Of a stretch of DNA of 17,245 nt, positions 1 to 7,186 are shown one piece after another (position 1 is the stretch's first letter; each line of letters opens with the position of its first letter). The notes beneath the pieces were generated by a model. The model saw nothing but the letters and a program-made list of their open reading frames with translations. It ran no database searches and was not told the origin of the DNA. The translations under genes and the position numbers were made by a program. The DNA comes from an uncultured Acetatifactor sp. (lineage in GTDB: Bacteria; Bacillota; Clostridia; Lachnospirales; Lachnospiraceae): the NCBI GenBank assembly GCA_910586775.1, contig CAJUJN010000087.1:1-17245 (forward strand). The letters are read 5' to 3'.

Positions 1-241
1 TATCATACAGGTTTGCTCCAGTTTTGTATAGGTACTCACTATCTACCGTATACGTCGTAACACAAGGGAAAAGGATATAACATAAGGGAAAGTCTAAGGG
101 AAACCTCACTTACCAAAACTGTAGGAAAATCAAGGCATTGCGGATTTTATTGTAACACTTTATAATACGAATTAGGTGTTAAAGAATTGTAGGTATCAAA
201 ATTCTAAGTTAGTGGAATGCACGAAACACAAAATTGTCTTG

Positions 242-352
242 CTATTGACACATTGATCCTCCACCACAGCCGTGAGTACTTCTATATCTACCCACTACTT
301 CTGTCAATTCGCCAAAGCAAATTAATACTGTTGCCGTATACTCCTTCTTCAT
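242..352 (-). CDS. Small peptide, RiPP-precursor-like (36 aa)
   Basis: An ATG at 352 is preceded by GGAAGGAGGTGAAAAT, one of the strongest ribosome sites in the window. It opens a 36-codon frame ending in TAG. The peptide starts MKKEYTATVLICFGELTEVV, continues through a basic segment (GRYRSTH), and ends in GCGGGSMCQ. The first half resembles the short leaders of lasso and related RiPP precursors, which follow a pattern of Tyr, a Pro three residues on, Leu, then G-x-L-x-E. Here the Pro is replaced by Thr. The tail has two Cys around a Gly run, and no Asp/Glu at ring position 7-9, so a normal lasso core is not present. No maturation enzyme lies in the window; any would have to be to the left. 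The only export genes nearby are the damaged ABC pair at 884-4233. A plain small protein or relic is also possible. Confidence 0.5.
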   Translation of the reverse strand: MKKEYTATVLICFGELTEVVGRYRSTHGCGGGSMCQ

Positions 353-415
353 ATTTTCACCTCCTTCCGTCCAGAATAACTCGAAACCAAAGCACATACA
401 AGCCATTCCTTTGTT

Positions 416-532
416 TTAGGGTTTGTCTCGTCTAATAACATGAAAACTATCAGGCAAATCATAGAACATCCAATTCCAAACAATTCCAATATATTCACCT
501 TTTAAGCCATCTTTCAAACGATCCACACCACA
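416..532 (-). pseudogene. Coding-like C-terminal fragment, unknown
   Basis: A minus-strand frame is open for 38 codons between two TAA stops and has no good start near its beginning. It contains a composition typical of real protein (a GEYIGIVWNWMFYDLPDSF segment rich in aromatic residues). It ends 63 bp upstream of the small peptide at 242-352. I do not recognise a family. It may be the end of a gene whose front was lost, or an in-frame accident in AT-rich DNA. Confidence 0.25.
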
Positions 533-761
533 TTATTTATCCTAATGTTACTGTGGTTTTATCCTATAGATCAATCCAGACATCGATTATATCAAGGGAT
601 CACCCCAGAAACAATAAGATTCTTTTGCCATATGTTACTTAATTTTGTCAAAAATCTGTCGGTAAAACAAATCGGCAGAATTCTAACATATAAAACTTTG
701 GTGTTAGTCAATAGATATGTCAGTATTGCCTCCAATTACTACTAATTTGTAGTTATTGATA

Positions 762-1072
762 TCATACACACCATGTCAACAGCAACCATTTCCAATACTG
801 CACAACGAATGAAACAGCGATTCTGCCAGGCTGTCTGCACACCAGAATGCAAAATGCGTTGTAGCGGTTAATGTATTTTGTGGCTACTCCACGGTAATGA
901 ATCGCATCCGACTTCCCCGGGAAATCGCTTTCATCAAGTTCTTCGACACCGGACAGGATAACCGATTCCTTTTCCAGCATATTCTGGAAGTCCATGAGGA
1001 CTTTATGCCACATATTGAATGCGGCCTGGTGTGAGAGTGAAAAGCCCTCCCATCGTCCTCTGAAAACTGCGG
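762..1072 (-). mobile_element. IS1595-family transposase remnant, internally deleted
   Basis: One minus-strand frame, running from about 1072 to 762, contains pieces that match IS1595/ISXO2-like transposases. First comes GFSLSHQAAFNMWHKVL, like the helical segment before the catalytic domain. Next comes LSGVEELDESDFPGK, like the catalytic-domain start (usual form ELDETYFGG) with its first Asp. Directly after that comes HYRGVATKYINRYNAF, like the domain's C-terminal end (F-x-GVSTKYLxxY). Roughly the whole middle of the catalytic domain, with the other acidic residues, is missing, so the element cannot be active. The family call is from remembered motifs, not a search. There is no intact start, and I could not find clear terminal inverted repeats. 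The remnant butts directly onto the broken end of the ABC gene to its right. Confidence 0.6.
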
Positions 1073-2394
1073 GCTATGGATGCCCATGCCCTCCCTGACA
1101 GTCAAATGGTAATCCACGAAGCTCTGGGATACAGAAGATATTGTTCTGGCAAGCTCCTCTCTGGAAATGTTTTTCAGAGGCTGCCCATCATATTGGATAA
1201 CACCCTTCTGAGGCTCGTATAATCCAGCCAGCAGCTTTCCAAGGGTGGTTTTCCCGCTCCCGTTCTCCCCAATGATCACCACGCTCTCACCCACGCGGAT
1301 CCGCAACCGCTCAATTTCCACCGCTGGCCGAGCCGTGTTGGGATAGGCAAAAGAAACTCCCTCCACCTCGATCCCCTCTTTCAGCCTGTCAAAATGCCCG
1401 CTCCTCTTTGGCTCCTCCTCCAGCGTCAGGAATGTAAAATAATTCCCTGCTTCCAAGATCTCCTGAAAAGACGTAGCTATCAGGGAAAAAAACGCCTGTA
1501 CCTCGCCCTGCACCCTTTGGAATGCAAAAATTGCAGCGCCAAATACGCCAACTGCAATATCCCCCCGGAACACCAGCAGGACAGACAGCAGGATACTTAA
1601 CAAATATCCCAACGTTATCAACAGTTCGCACCGCGCCAGCCGTTTACTGTCCTTTACACGAAATGCATTCAGCTCATCCGCTACCTGATTCCGCTCCTTC
1701 TCCCACTTTTCCTTGACATAATCCCCAAACCGGAAAATCCTCTGCTCCCGCTGGGAGCGCTTGTCCGTAAAAACTGAATAAAGATAATCCCTCTTTCGAA
1801 TTCCTGCCGCCTGGAACCAATGCAGTTGGTAGAATTCCTTTCCCATCCGGATACGGCTGATGGGATAGGGTGCAATCGTAATAAGCAAAATTAGAAGGAA
1901 CCATGGGCTATAGCTGCAAAGTACAGTCATAAGCCCCAAAACAATGCCGGCACATTCCCCCAGGATCATGATGTTGTAAAAGCAGCTGGGAATGACGGAA
2001 TCCTCCACGCAGGTGCTTGCCCGTTGGAGCTGATCCAGCTTTTTCGCGTCCTCAAAGTCAATCAGAGGCAAGGAGGCCGCTTTCTCCTGCAGCCTTATCC
2101 GGAAATGATACCGGCACTTCTCATCCACTCCCACATTCCAAGCGATATCACTGATAACATTCAAAAGCTTCTGTAGAATCTGCATCCCCATATAGGCTGC
2201 CGCCAGAATAATCACCCCCCGCATCCTGCCAAATTCGGCATCGCTGGCAGCGCCAAACAGCCGCGCCAGTATCTCCGTGGACAGTGATACGGCTGCCGCC
2301 GTGCCAAGGTAACAGAGCAGTGTCACACTTACCGCCAGGGGCGACATTTCCAGACTGCTTTAAAAACAGAAGCGACAATACGGTTCTGCTTCAC
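884..2394 (-). pseudogene. ABC exporter subunit, truncated and frameshifted
   Basis: This is the second half-transporter of a two-gene (heterodimeric type) ABC exporter: an N-terminal membrane domain fused to an ATPase. The open frame runs 2347-884 (487 codons), but only about residues 1-425 are ABC-like. Visible are membrane segments near residues 2-25, 45-65, 120-165 and 240-280, Walker A GENGSGKT (360-367), and the Q-loop Q408 in SVSQSF. The LSGGQ signature, Walker B and H-loop are absent: around position 1075 the frame runs into transposase-derived DNA and reads nonsense to 884. The front is also damaged. A good start (GTG at 2394 behind a GGAGGGGGGAGG ribosome site) begins VKQNRIVASVFKAVWKC in the frame of the upstream gene, and the expected continuation SPLAVSVTLL lies one base out of frame. 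The product should not be able to form a normal ATPase half-site, so I call it a pseudogene. Confidence 0.75.
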
Positions 2395-4233
2395 GTTCCT
2401 CCCCCCTCCTTCCTTTTCATCTTGATACCATGCGGCCTGTTTTTCAAACATTTCCCTGTACAGCCCACCCTTTTGCAACAGCTCCGTATGGCTTCCACTC
2501 TCCACAATCTTTCCCTGGTCAAATACCAGTATCCGATCCGCGAACATGGCACTGGCCAGACGGTGGGACACGATCACCGCCCCTCTCCCCTCAAGAATCC
2601 GGACAAAGTCACGATACATACGGCTTTCCGCCACAGGATCGATGCTTGCCGTCGGCTCATCCAGGAGCAGATACTGCCCCCGCCCCATACAGGCTCTGGC
2701 AATGGCAAGCCTCTGCCACTGCCCCCCTGAGAGGGATACCCCGTTTTCTTCCAGATGGTTCAAATTCGCAGAAAGCCCGCCCGAAACTTCGTTCTCAAGA
2801 TTTTCTGCCCCCGCTTCTCTAAGCGCCGCCCGAATCATTTCTAAATTTTCAATCTCTACTGGATTGCCAAGACCCACATTCTCTCCCATGGTTAAGGAAT
2901 AACTTTCATAATCCTGAAATGCGGCGCTGAAGATCTGCGGGCGAAGCTCCGGGGAAAGCTTTTCTATTTCTGTGCCGTTCACAAAGATATGCCCATTCAC
3001 GGGGCGGTACAGCCCGCACAGCAGCTTGATCATCGTGGATTTACCCGACCCATTTGCCCCTGCAAACGCAATCGTTTCCCTGGGACGCAGCGTAAAACTC
3101 ACATCCTTTAAAACCAGCCTGTCTGTTCCCGGATAACAGAAATCCACATGGCTTACCTGAATCCTATACCCCCAAGAAGCCTCCGGCTCCTGGGAGCAAA
3201 GCTCATGGCTATCTATCCTCCCTTCCTCTGCCGCCGCAAGGCCATCCTCCATCCCATCCTCTTCCTCAAACCCTTCAAATTCCGACTTTGCCTGAATAAT
3301 GAGGAACTCCCCTCCAAGGGATGAAAAATAATAAGACAATGTATTGAGATACCCTGTGAGAACTGGGTATACACCAAGGAGCGTTGCAAACAGGCTAAAA
3401 GCTACTGTTCCAGCAGAAAGCCGTTTCAGCAATAACCCAACCAACGTCACAAGCCATAAAAGCATTAGCAGCAGGTTGAGCATATAATATTTTTCCGAAC
3501 GCAATGTAATCCGAACCCTGTCCCGCAGGATCCGGGACGCCTGTTTTTCCTGAAACAAACGGATATAGCTGGTGGAGCCATTCACCTTCAAGTCATAAAC
3601 ACAGTCCTTGCTGCACAGCAACTCCCCCAGATAAGACAACCTTCTTTCCTGAGGTGTCTCCATTGAATAAAGCTTAATCACTTCCTTTTGGCACAGGACA
3701 CCAAGAAAAATCTGGATGGCCAGTACCATAAACAAAACTGCTCCCAGAGCAACGGACAGCTTAAAATAAATCAGAGCGGAGCCAAACAGGCGGATAATCA
3801 GAGCCGCACAGTTGATTACTTTCTTATAGACCTCGGCAATTGCCCCGGAAGGATCCTGCCCCATGCGTGATATCGTATCTGCCGCGTTCGGATTTTCATA
3901 ATACTCATACCTCATACGGACAAACTTCTCAACCAACTGCGGCGTGTAGCTTCTCATCAGAACCTGTGACAGTTTCACATCTAACACTCTGCATTTGTGT
4001 TCCAGACAGACAGTGCACAACGCCCCCGCCGCCAGCAATACCAGCCAAGACATGGCTGCCGCATATCCCTGTCCGTTGCTTTGTTCCATTTGGTTAATAC
4101 ACCGCTCAATCAGCACGACATTGACCGGAGCCAGAATTGCCGCAAGAATGCTGTATATCATATATTGCCACGCGCTGTATCCTGCGTAATGCAATACCGT
4201 TTGCAGGACTTTTTTTAAATTTTTTAAGTTCAT
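2329..4233 (-). CDS. ABC exporter, fused permease/ATP-binding protein
   Basis: This 634-codon protein is a half-size ABC exporter: six predicted membrane helices in about residues 20-305, then an ATPase domain from about 356. All key motifs are present: Walker A GANGSGKS (392-399), Q-loop Q440, signature LSGGQ (501-505), Walker B YLLLDE (521-526) with the catalytic Glu, and H-loop H557. Such proteins usually pair with a second half-transporter and export peptides, lipids or drugs. The substrate cannot be told from sequence. The ATG at 4233 has a GAGGT site just upstream. The true C-terminus probably lies near residue 610: the last 21 residues look like the N-terminus of the next ABC gene, joined on by a frameshift near a G-run (2396-2410). 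With its partner broken, this protein may be an orphan unless it can homodimerise. Confidence 0.85.
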   Translation of the reverse strand: MNLKNLKKVLQTVLHYAGYSAWQYMIYSILAAILAPVNVVLIERCINQMEQSNGQGYAAAMSWLVLLAAGALCTVCLEHKCRVLDVKLSQVLMRSYTPQLVEKFVRMRYEYYENPNAADTISRMGQDPSGAIAEVYKKVINCAALIIRLFGSALIYFKLSVALGAVLFMVLAIQIFLGVLCQKEVIKLYSMETPQERRLSYLGELLCSKDCVYDLKVNGSTSYIRLFQEKQASRILRDRVRITLRSEKYYMLNLLLMLLWLVTLVGLLLKRLSAGTVAFSLFATLLGVYPVLTGYLNTLSYYFSSLGGEFLIIQAKSEFEGFEEEDGMEDGLAAAEEGRIDSHELCSQEPEASWGYRIQVSHVDFCYPGTDRLVLKDVSFTLRPRETIAFAGANGSGKSTMIKLLCGLYRPVNGHIFVNGTEIEKLSPELRPQIFSAAFQDYESYSLTMGENVGLGNPVEIENLEMIRAALREAGAENLENEVSGGLSANLNHLEENGVSLSGGQWQRLAIARACMGRGQYLLLDEPTASIDPVAESRMYRDFVRILEGRGAVIVSHRLASAMFADRILVFDQGKIVESGSHTELLQKGGLYREMFEKQAAWYQDEKEGGGRNVKQNRIVASVFKAVWKCRPWR

Positions 4234-4251
4234 TTATTTACCTCACCAAAT

Positions 4252-4668
4252 ATGTATCAAAAAACTTTTTTCCTGTCCCAGGCAGGAGAATATGACAAGG
4301 CCCTTCTGGTACTGGAAGATGTGGTTTCACTGCTTGAGAAGGCCATGGCTGTCGCATCCCCCATAAAGCTGGGCTGCTCCTCTCCCTGGCTGAAGGATAT
4401 TATCTGGACGGCTGAAGAAGACTGGGGCCGGCCGGACAACTACATTCCGAATGCGGAAGAGGAAAGGATGCTCTTGATCCACGATGAAGAATGAACCTGC
4501 TACTGCATCTATCCGTCCACTTATTATCAAATGCTGACATACCGGGAATGCACCGACTGCTACACCAGACATGCAAAATACCTTGACCCCATCCGGGATG
4601 ACATACGCTTCCGGAATCTGACCGAACGGATCCGGGCGCTTATTGTAACGAAAAATCAGCAGGAATAA
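4252..4668 (+). pseudogene. TPR/XRE-type regulator C-terminal remnant, one internal stop
   Basis: A single plus-strand frame stays coding-like for 138 codons and is broken once, by a TGA at 4492-4494. The first part (80 codons) has a TPR-like helix pair (AGEYDKALLVLEDVVSLLEK) followed by SPWLKDIIWTAEEDW. After the TGA comes TCYCIYPSTYYQML and a terminal segment ending NLTERIRALIVTKNQQE. This arrangement resembles, from memory, the C-terminal end of TPR-containing helix-turn-helix proteins common in Lachnospiraceae. No DNA-binding N-terminus is present, and the frame begins only 18 bp from the divergent ABC start, so the front half was probably removed. I treat it as a relic. A recoded or separately started second half is unlikely. 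Confidence 0.45.
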
Positions 4669-4688
4669 CCGATACCTGCGGTTTTTCG
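4649..4688. terminator. Hairpin with A/T tails, possible bidirectional terminator
   Basis: The sequence CGAAAAATCAGCAGG is followed, after a short loop, by CCTGCGGTTTTTCG. The GCAGG/CCTGC core and the CGAAAAA/TTTTTCG flanks pair, giving a stem with an A-run on one side and a T-run on the other. It overlaps the end of the remnant at 4252-4668 and could act as that gene's terminator. Confidence 0.5.
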
Positions 4689-4729
4689 TTGTAGCTTACT
4701 GCAAATTTCTTTGACGCACAGTAAAATAA

Positions 4730-4774
4730 CCCTTCCGGAATACAGAGAACATCCTATCCTGTATTCCGAAAGGG
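4730..4774 (-). terminator. Intrinsic terminator of the SDR gene
   Basis: Arms 4730-4745 (CCCTTCCGGAATACAG) and 4759-4774 pair at 15 of 16 positions around a 13-nt loop. On the minus strand the hairpin is followed by TTATTTTACTG. It lies about 65 bp past the stop of the dehydrogenase at 4841, so it is well placed as that gene's terminator. The spacing to the other hairpin at 4649-4688 means the two convergent units each have their own. Confidence 0.7.
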
Positions 4775-4840
4775 CATATATCATACTTAAGGCCGCCAGA
4801 ATCTATACTCACGCCCAGAAACATTTGCCACCTTTGTCTG

Positions 4841-5590
4841 TCAGGTCCTTGCCGCCCCGTCCACAGACAGCACCACACCTGTCACATAGCTTGCCATATC
4901 GCTTGCCAGATAGAGGAAGGCATTTGCCACATCCTCCGGCTCACCTACACGTCCCAGCGGAATGCCTGCGATGATGGGCTGAATTACCGATTCGGGCAGC
5001 ACTGCCACCATATCTGTCCTTGTTACGCCGGGCGCAACCGCATTCACACGGATGTTATCCTTGCCCAGTTCCCTTGCAAGGGACTTGGTCAGACCGTTCA
5101 CCGCGAACTTGGATGTGGGATATGCCGCGCCTGAAGGCTGTCCGTAGATGCTGACCATGGAACTGGTATTCAGGATAACGCCGCCTCCCTGCTCCTTCAT
5201 TACCCTTGCGGCTGCCTGGGCGCAGTTAAATACCGCATTGACGTTAAGCGCCATGGTTTTCGCAAAATCCTCCGGCTTGTAGTCATAGACGCTGTCTCTT
5301 GCGGACACGCCGGCGTTGTTCACCATGATGTCAAAACGACCGAAAGTCTCTTTCACTGCAGCCACTGCCTTGCCCACCTCTTCCGGATTCTGCAGGTCAG
5401 GGCACAGCCCCATCACTTTATAGTCCGGATTTTCCGTTTTTAACTTGTCCAGCGCCTTATCCACTGTCTCCTGCCTGGAACCGCAGAGCGCAACGGATGC
5501 GCCGTTGTCCAGATACAGCTTCACGATGGCATACCCGATTCCTCTCGTACCGCCTGTAACCATAGCAACCTTACCCTTTAATAATTCCAT
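4841..5590 (-). CDS. Short-chain dehydrogenase/reductase (SDR)
   Basis: This 249-aa protein is a classical SDR of normal length, an NAD(P)-dependent oxidoreductase. The cofactor motif TGGTRGIG is at residues 12-19, NNAG at 91-94, and the catalytic Ser144, Tyr157 and Lys161 are in place (NTSS, YPTSK). The closing segment YVTGVVLSVDGA is typical. The start is certain: ATG with AGGAGG seven bases upstream. FabG-type 3-oxoacyl-ACP reductases and bacterial hydroxysteroid dehydrogenases such as BaiA share this layout, and the GGTRGIG start and overall feel resemble the latter group. I cannot fix the substrate. No fatty-acid or bile-acid genes are nearby. The gene seems to be expressed alone, with repeats at 5605-5753 just upstream and a terminator at 4730-4774. 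Confidence 0.88.
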   Translation of the reverse strand: MELLKGKVAMVTGGTRGIGYAIVKLYLDNGASVALCGSRQETVDKALDKLKTENPDYKVMGLCPDLQNPEEVGKAVAAVKETFGRFDIMVNNAGVSARDSVYDYKPEDFAKTMALNVNAVFNCAQAAARVMKEQGGGVILNTSSMVSIYGQPSGAAYPTSKFAVNGLTKSLARELGKDNIRVNAVAPGVTRTDMVAVLPESVIQPIIAGIPLGRVGEPEDVANAFLYLASDMASYVTGVVLSVDGAART

Positions 5591-5604
5591 CTTTTTTCCT
5601 CCTA

Positions 5605-5648
5605 TTTATAGTTCCGCATGTACCCATTCAGTACCTGACATAGCAGAA
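5605..5648 (-). repeat. 44-bp direct repeat, copy 1 (next to SDR ribosome site)
   Basis: This copy matches the one at 5710-5753 at 42 of 44 positions, with a period of 105 bp. On the minus strand it contains an ATG-started stretch MSGTEWVHAEL and a TAA, and it ends only a few bases before the AGGAGG site of the dehydrogenase gene. One of the two differences is synonymous (GGT/GGC) and the other falls just before the ATG. Confidence 0.85.
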
Positions 5649-5704
5649 GGATTCCCGTCCCAAGTGCAGGGCCGGTAATTCTTCTGGGCACTGATTGGGC
5701 ACAT
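5606..5704 (-). CDS. Small ORF spanning the repeat interval (32 aa), doubtful
   Basis: An ATG at 5704 opens 32 codons that end in the TAA of repeat copy 1. The peptide begins MCPISAQKNYRPCTWDGNP and ends SAMSGTEWVHAEL. There is no ribosome site in front of the ATG, which argues against efficient translation from there. It could be a leader peptide upstream of the dehydrogenase, a relic of a longer gene, or a dispersed repeat that happens to be open. The same last 11 residues are encoded in the second repeat copy at 5710-5753. Confidence 0.25.
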   Translation of the reverse strand: MCPISAQKNYRPCTWDGNPSAMSGTEWVHAEL

Positions 5705-5709
5705 GCTGT

Positions 5710-5753
5710 TTTATAGTTCCGCATGTACCCATTCAGTGCCTGACATGGCAGAA
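5710..5753 (-). repeat. 44-bp direct repeat, copy 2
   Basis: This is the second copy of the repeat at 5605-5648. It starts about 15 bp past the stop of the 118-aa gene at 5769 and encodes the same MSGTEWVHAEL plus TAA, in a frame that is also open a few codons upstream (NCSAM). Confidence 0.85.
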
Positions 5754-5768
5754 CAATTTCTATCCCTT

Positions 5769-6125
5769 CTAAAATTCTACCGGCTTGTATTCACTCATGT
5801 CCGGCACAAAGGTATTATCATAGAAATCCAGAAAAATACGATAACACTCTTCCTCCGTACATAATTTGCCAAACAGCCTGGTCCCTTCCTCCTGGATGCC
5901 CAGCTCTACCTCAATCCCCTCATCCTGGACGCAGGCCTGAACATACCTCACTTTGTGCTGCGGCTGGGGAGCTGTCAGGATCACAAACTGATCCGGGTCA
6001 TCGAACATATCAGCCAGATAATCTTCTATGTCCACATCCCTGAAATTTTCGGTTTTTCCGTTCTGATTTTCCAGAGTAAAATTACTCTGCCTGGCTACAT
6101 TTTCAAAAACCATATCCTTCCCCAT
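5769..6125 (-). CDS. Conserved-looking protein of unknown function (118 aa)
   Basis: A 118-codon acidic protein with no signal peptide and no membrane segment. It has features of a folded cytoplasmic protein (DVDIEDYLADMFDDPDQFVIL near the middle, and an aromatic C-terminal helix). I do not recognise the family. Asp-rich single-domain proteins of this size are sometimes immunity proteins, but nothing else here supports that. The start is unsure: ATG 6125 has AAAAAGG directly against it, and ATG 6113 has GGGGAAGG in front, slightly close. The gene is followed by the 44-bp repeat and preceded by the stem-loop array, so it is likely expressed on its own. Confidence 0.6.
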   Translation of the reverse strand: MGKDMVFENVARQSNFTLENQNGKTENFRDVDIEDYLADMFDDPDQFVILTAPQPQHKVRYVQACVQDEGIEVELGIQEEGTRLFGKLCTEEECYRIFLDFYDNTFVPDMSEYKPVEF

Positions 6126-6170
6126 CCTTTTTATGCCCCTTTCATCGCAAATTTATGTAATAACCTGCAA

Positions 6171-6300
6171 TGTGCCTTATGGGAAGCAATCTTTTTGCTT
6201 CCCATAAAAGGCGCGCTCTTCGCGCCGCATTCAACGATAGGAAGCTGCACTTGCTTCCTATCGTGTGCCTTATGGGAAGCCGCACCTGCTCCCTGTCGTA
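6171..6300. repeat. Array of stem-loops with a repeated 17-mer
   Basis: Several hairpins lie back to back. The first has perfect 12-bp arms, TTATGGGAAGCA at 6177-6188 and its complement at 6196-6207. The second is GGCGCG/CGCGCC at 6210-6226. The third has perfect 11-bp arms, CGATAGGAAGC at 6235-6245 and its complement at 6253-6263. A weaker fourth begins at 6271. The 17-mer TGTGCCTTATGGGAAGC occurs at 6171-6187 and again at 6264-6280. The block fills the gap between the glycosylase and the 118-aa gene. It looks like a dispersed palindromic element (REP/MITE type) and could also end transcription of the glycosylase. Confidence 0.75.
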
Positions 6301-6303
6301 TCG

Positions 6304-7152
6304 CTATGTAAAAACGCTCCGATGTTTCTGATAGTAAAAAATATACTGCTGGATAATCCCCGCGTCTTCTCCATAATCGGGAAATGGATTCTTCCCCCCG
6401 CATTCCTCCTGAATGGCTCTGTCAATCCACACATCCACAGGTGCCCTGGAAGAACGGCTGTAACCGAACAGGCAGACACAATCCGCTACTTTTTTCCCGA
6501 CTCCGTGTACCTTCATGAGCTCCTGGAAAAGCTTCTCATCCTCATATGCGCTGATTGCATTTAAATCCAGTTCGCCGGAGAGCACCCTGTCCACTGCATC
6601 CCGCACATAGGCGGCACGGTATCCCAGACCGCAATCCCGCAGGTCCGCTTCCGACGTATGCGCCAACTCTTCCGGTGTGGGAAATGACTGTATTGGCTCT
6701 ACGGCATCCGCCTTCTCTGCATCTGCGGCTATGGGATGCCCGTACCTCTGTGCCAGAAGCTCCACTGCCCTTGAAATAGCCGGAATATTTTTTCTCTGGG
6801 AAATAATAAATGTCGCCAGCATCTCCCAGGGGTCCTGACGAAGCACCCGCAGGCCGCAGCCGCATTCCATCGCCCTTGCGATAAAGCAGTCCTTCTGCCT
6901 TTTCCCCGCCCTTTTGCGCAGTCCGGCATAATTCCTTCCAAGGTCAAAGTAATCCCACCAGACTTCCTGCCAGTCACGGCTGTCACAGGATATTGCATAC
7001 TGCCCTTCTCCCAGCGCCCGGATGTCAATGACTTTATCGCCCGTTATAAAACGAAACCTTCCGCTCCCATCTTTCCTTACACGAAAGCACTGACCGCAGG
7101 AAGCAATCTTGTCCAGGTCAAAATCATCCTGTATCTCAACTTGTATCGCCAC
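6304..7152 (-). CDS. ogg: 8-oxoguanine DNA glycosylase (OGG family)
   Basis: The protein removes oxidised guanine (8-oxoG) from DNA, first step of base excision repair, with a linked AP-lyase activity. Seen in order are the N-terminal DFDLDKIASCGQCFR segment typical of the family, a conserved DPWEMLATFIISQRKNI, the helix-hairpin-helix MKVHGVGKKVADC with the catalytic Lys, and PVDVWIDR with the catalytic Asp. These fit OGG1-type enzymes better than AlkA or MutY. The start is unsure. The frame is open to a TTG at 7239 and a TTG at 7194, but the family N-terminus and a GAGGAGG stretch favour GTG 7152, though its spacing is short. The upstream zinc-ribbon gene ends at 7187, so both are probably co-transcribed. 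Confidence 0.85.
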   Translation of the reverse strand: MAIQVEIQDDFDLDKIASCGQCFRVRKDGSGRFRFITGDKVIDIRALGEGQYAISCDSRDWQEVWWDYFDLGRNYAGLRKRAGKRQKDCFIARAMECGCGLRVLRQDPWEMLATFIISQRKNIPAISRAVELLAQRYGHPIAADAEKADAVEPIQSFPTPEELAHTSEADLRDCGLGYRAAYVRDAVDRVLSGELDLNAISAYEDEKLFQELMKVHGVGKKVADCVCLFGYSRSSRAPVDVWIDRAIQEECGGKNPFPDYGEDAGIIQQYIFYYQKHRSVFT

Positions 7153-7186
7153 CGCCTCCTCATAGGTATGGGCACCTTTCCCCTGT

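Larger units (their letters stand above)
1..760. other. AT-rich, mostly non-coding left-end region
   Basis: This stretch is clearly more AT-rich than the rest of the window. Apart from the small ORF at 242-352 and the coding-like fragment at 416-532, both on the minus strand, I see no convincing gene on either strand. A short open stretch on the minus strand at about 704-772 (ending in a TAA, with a hydrophobic run LVVIGG) may be another gene remnant, but I cannot assign it. Near the left edge the 8-mer AAGGGAAA occurs three times (64-71, 84-91, 96-103). The base composition and the fragments suggest acquired, decaying DNA next to the transposase remnant. Confidence 0.5.

Noticed and set aside
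2148..2902. Long plus- and minus-strand open frames overlapping the ABC genes
   Set aside because: They lie opposite or out of frame with clear ABC coding sequence and have no ribosome sites or recognisable domains.
6131..6403. A 90-codon minus-strand frame across the hairpin array
   Set aside because: It is open through the palindromic repeats and overlaps the glycosylase 3' end out of frame. The repeated SHKAH segments simply reflect the repeated 17-mer.
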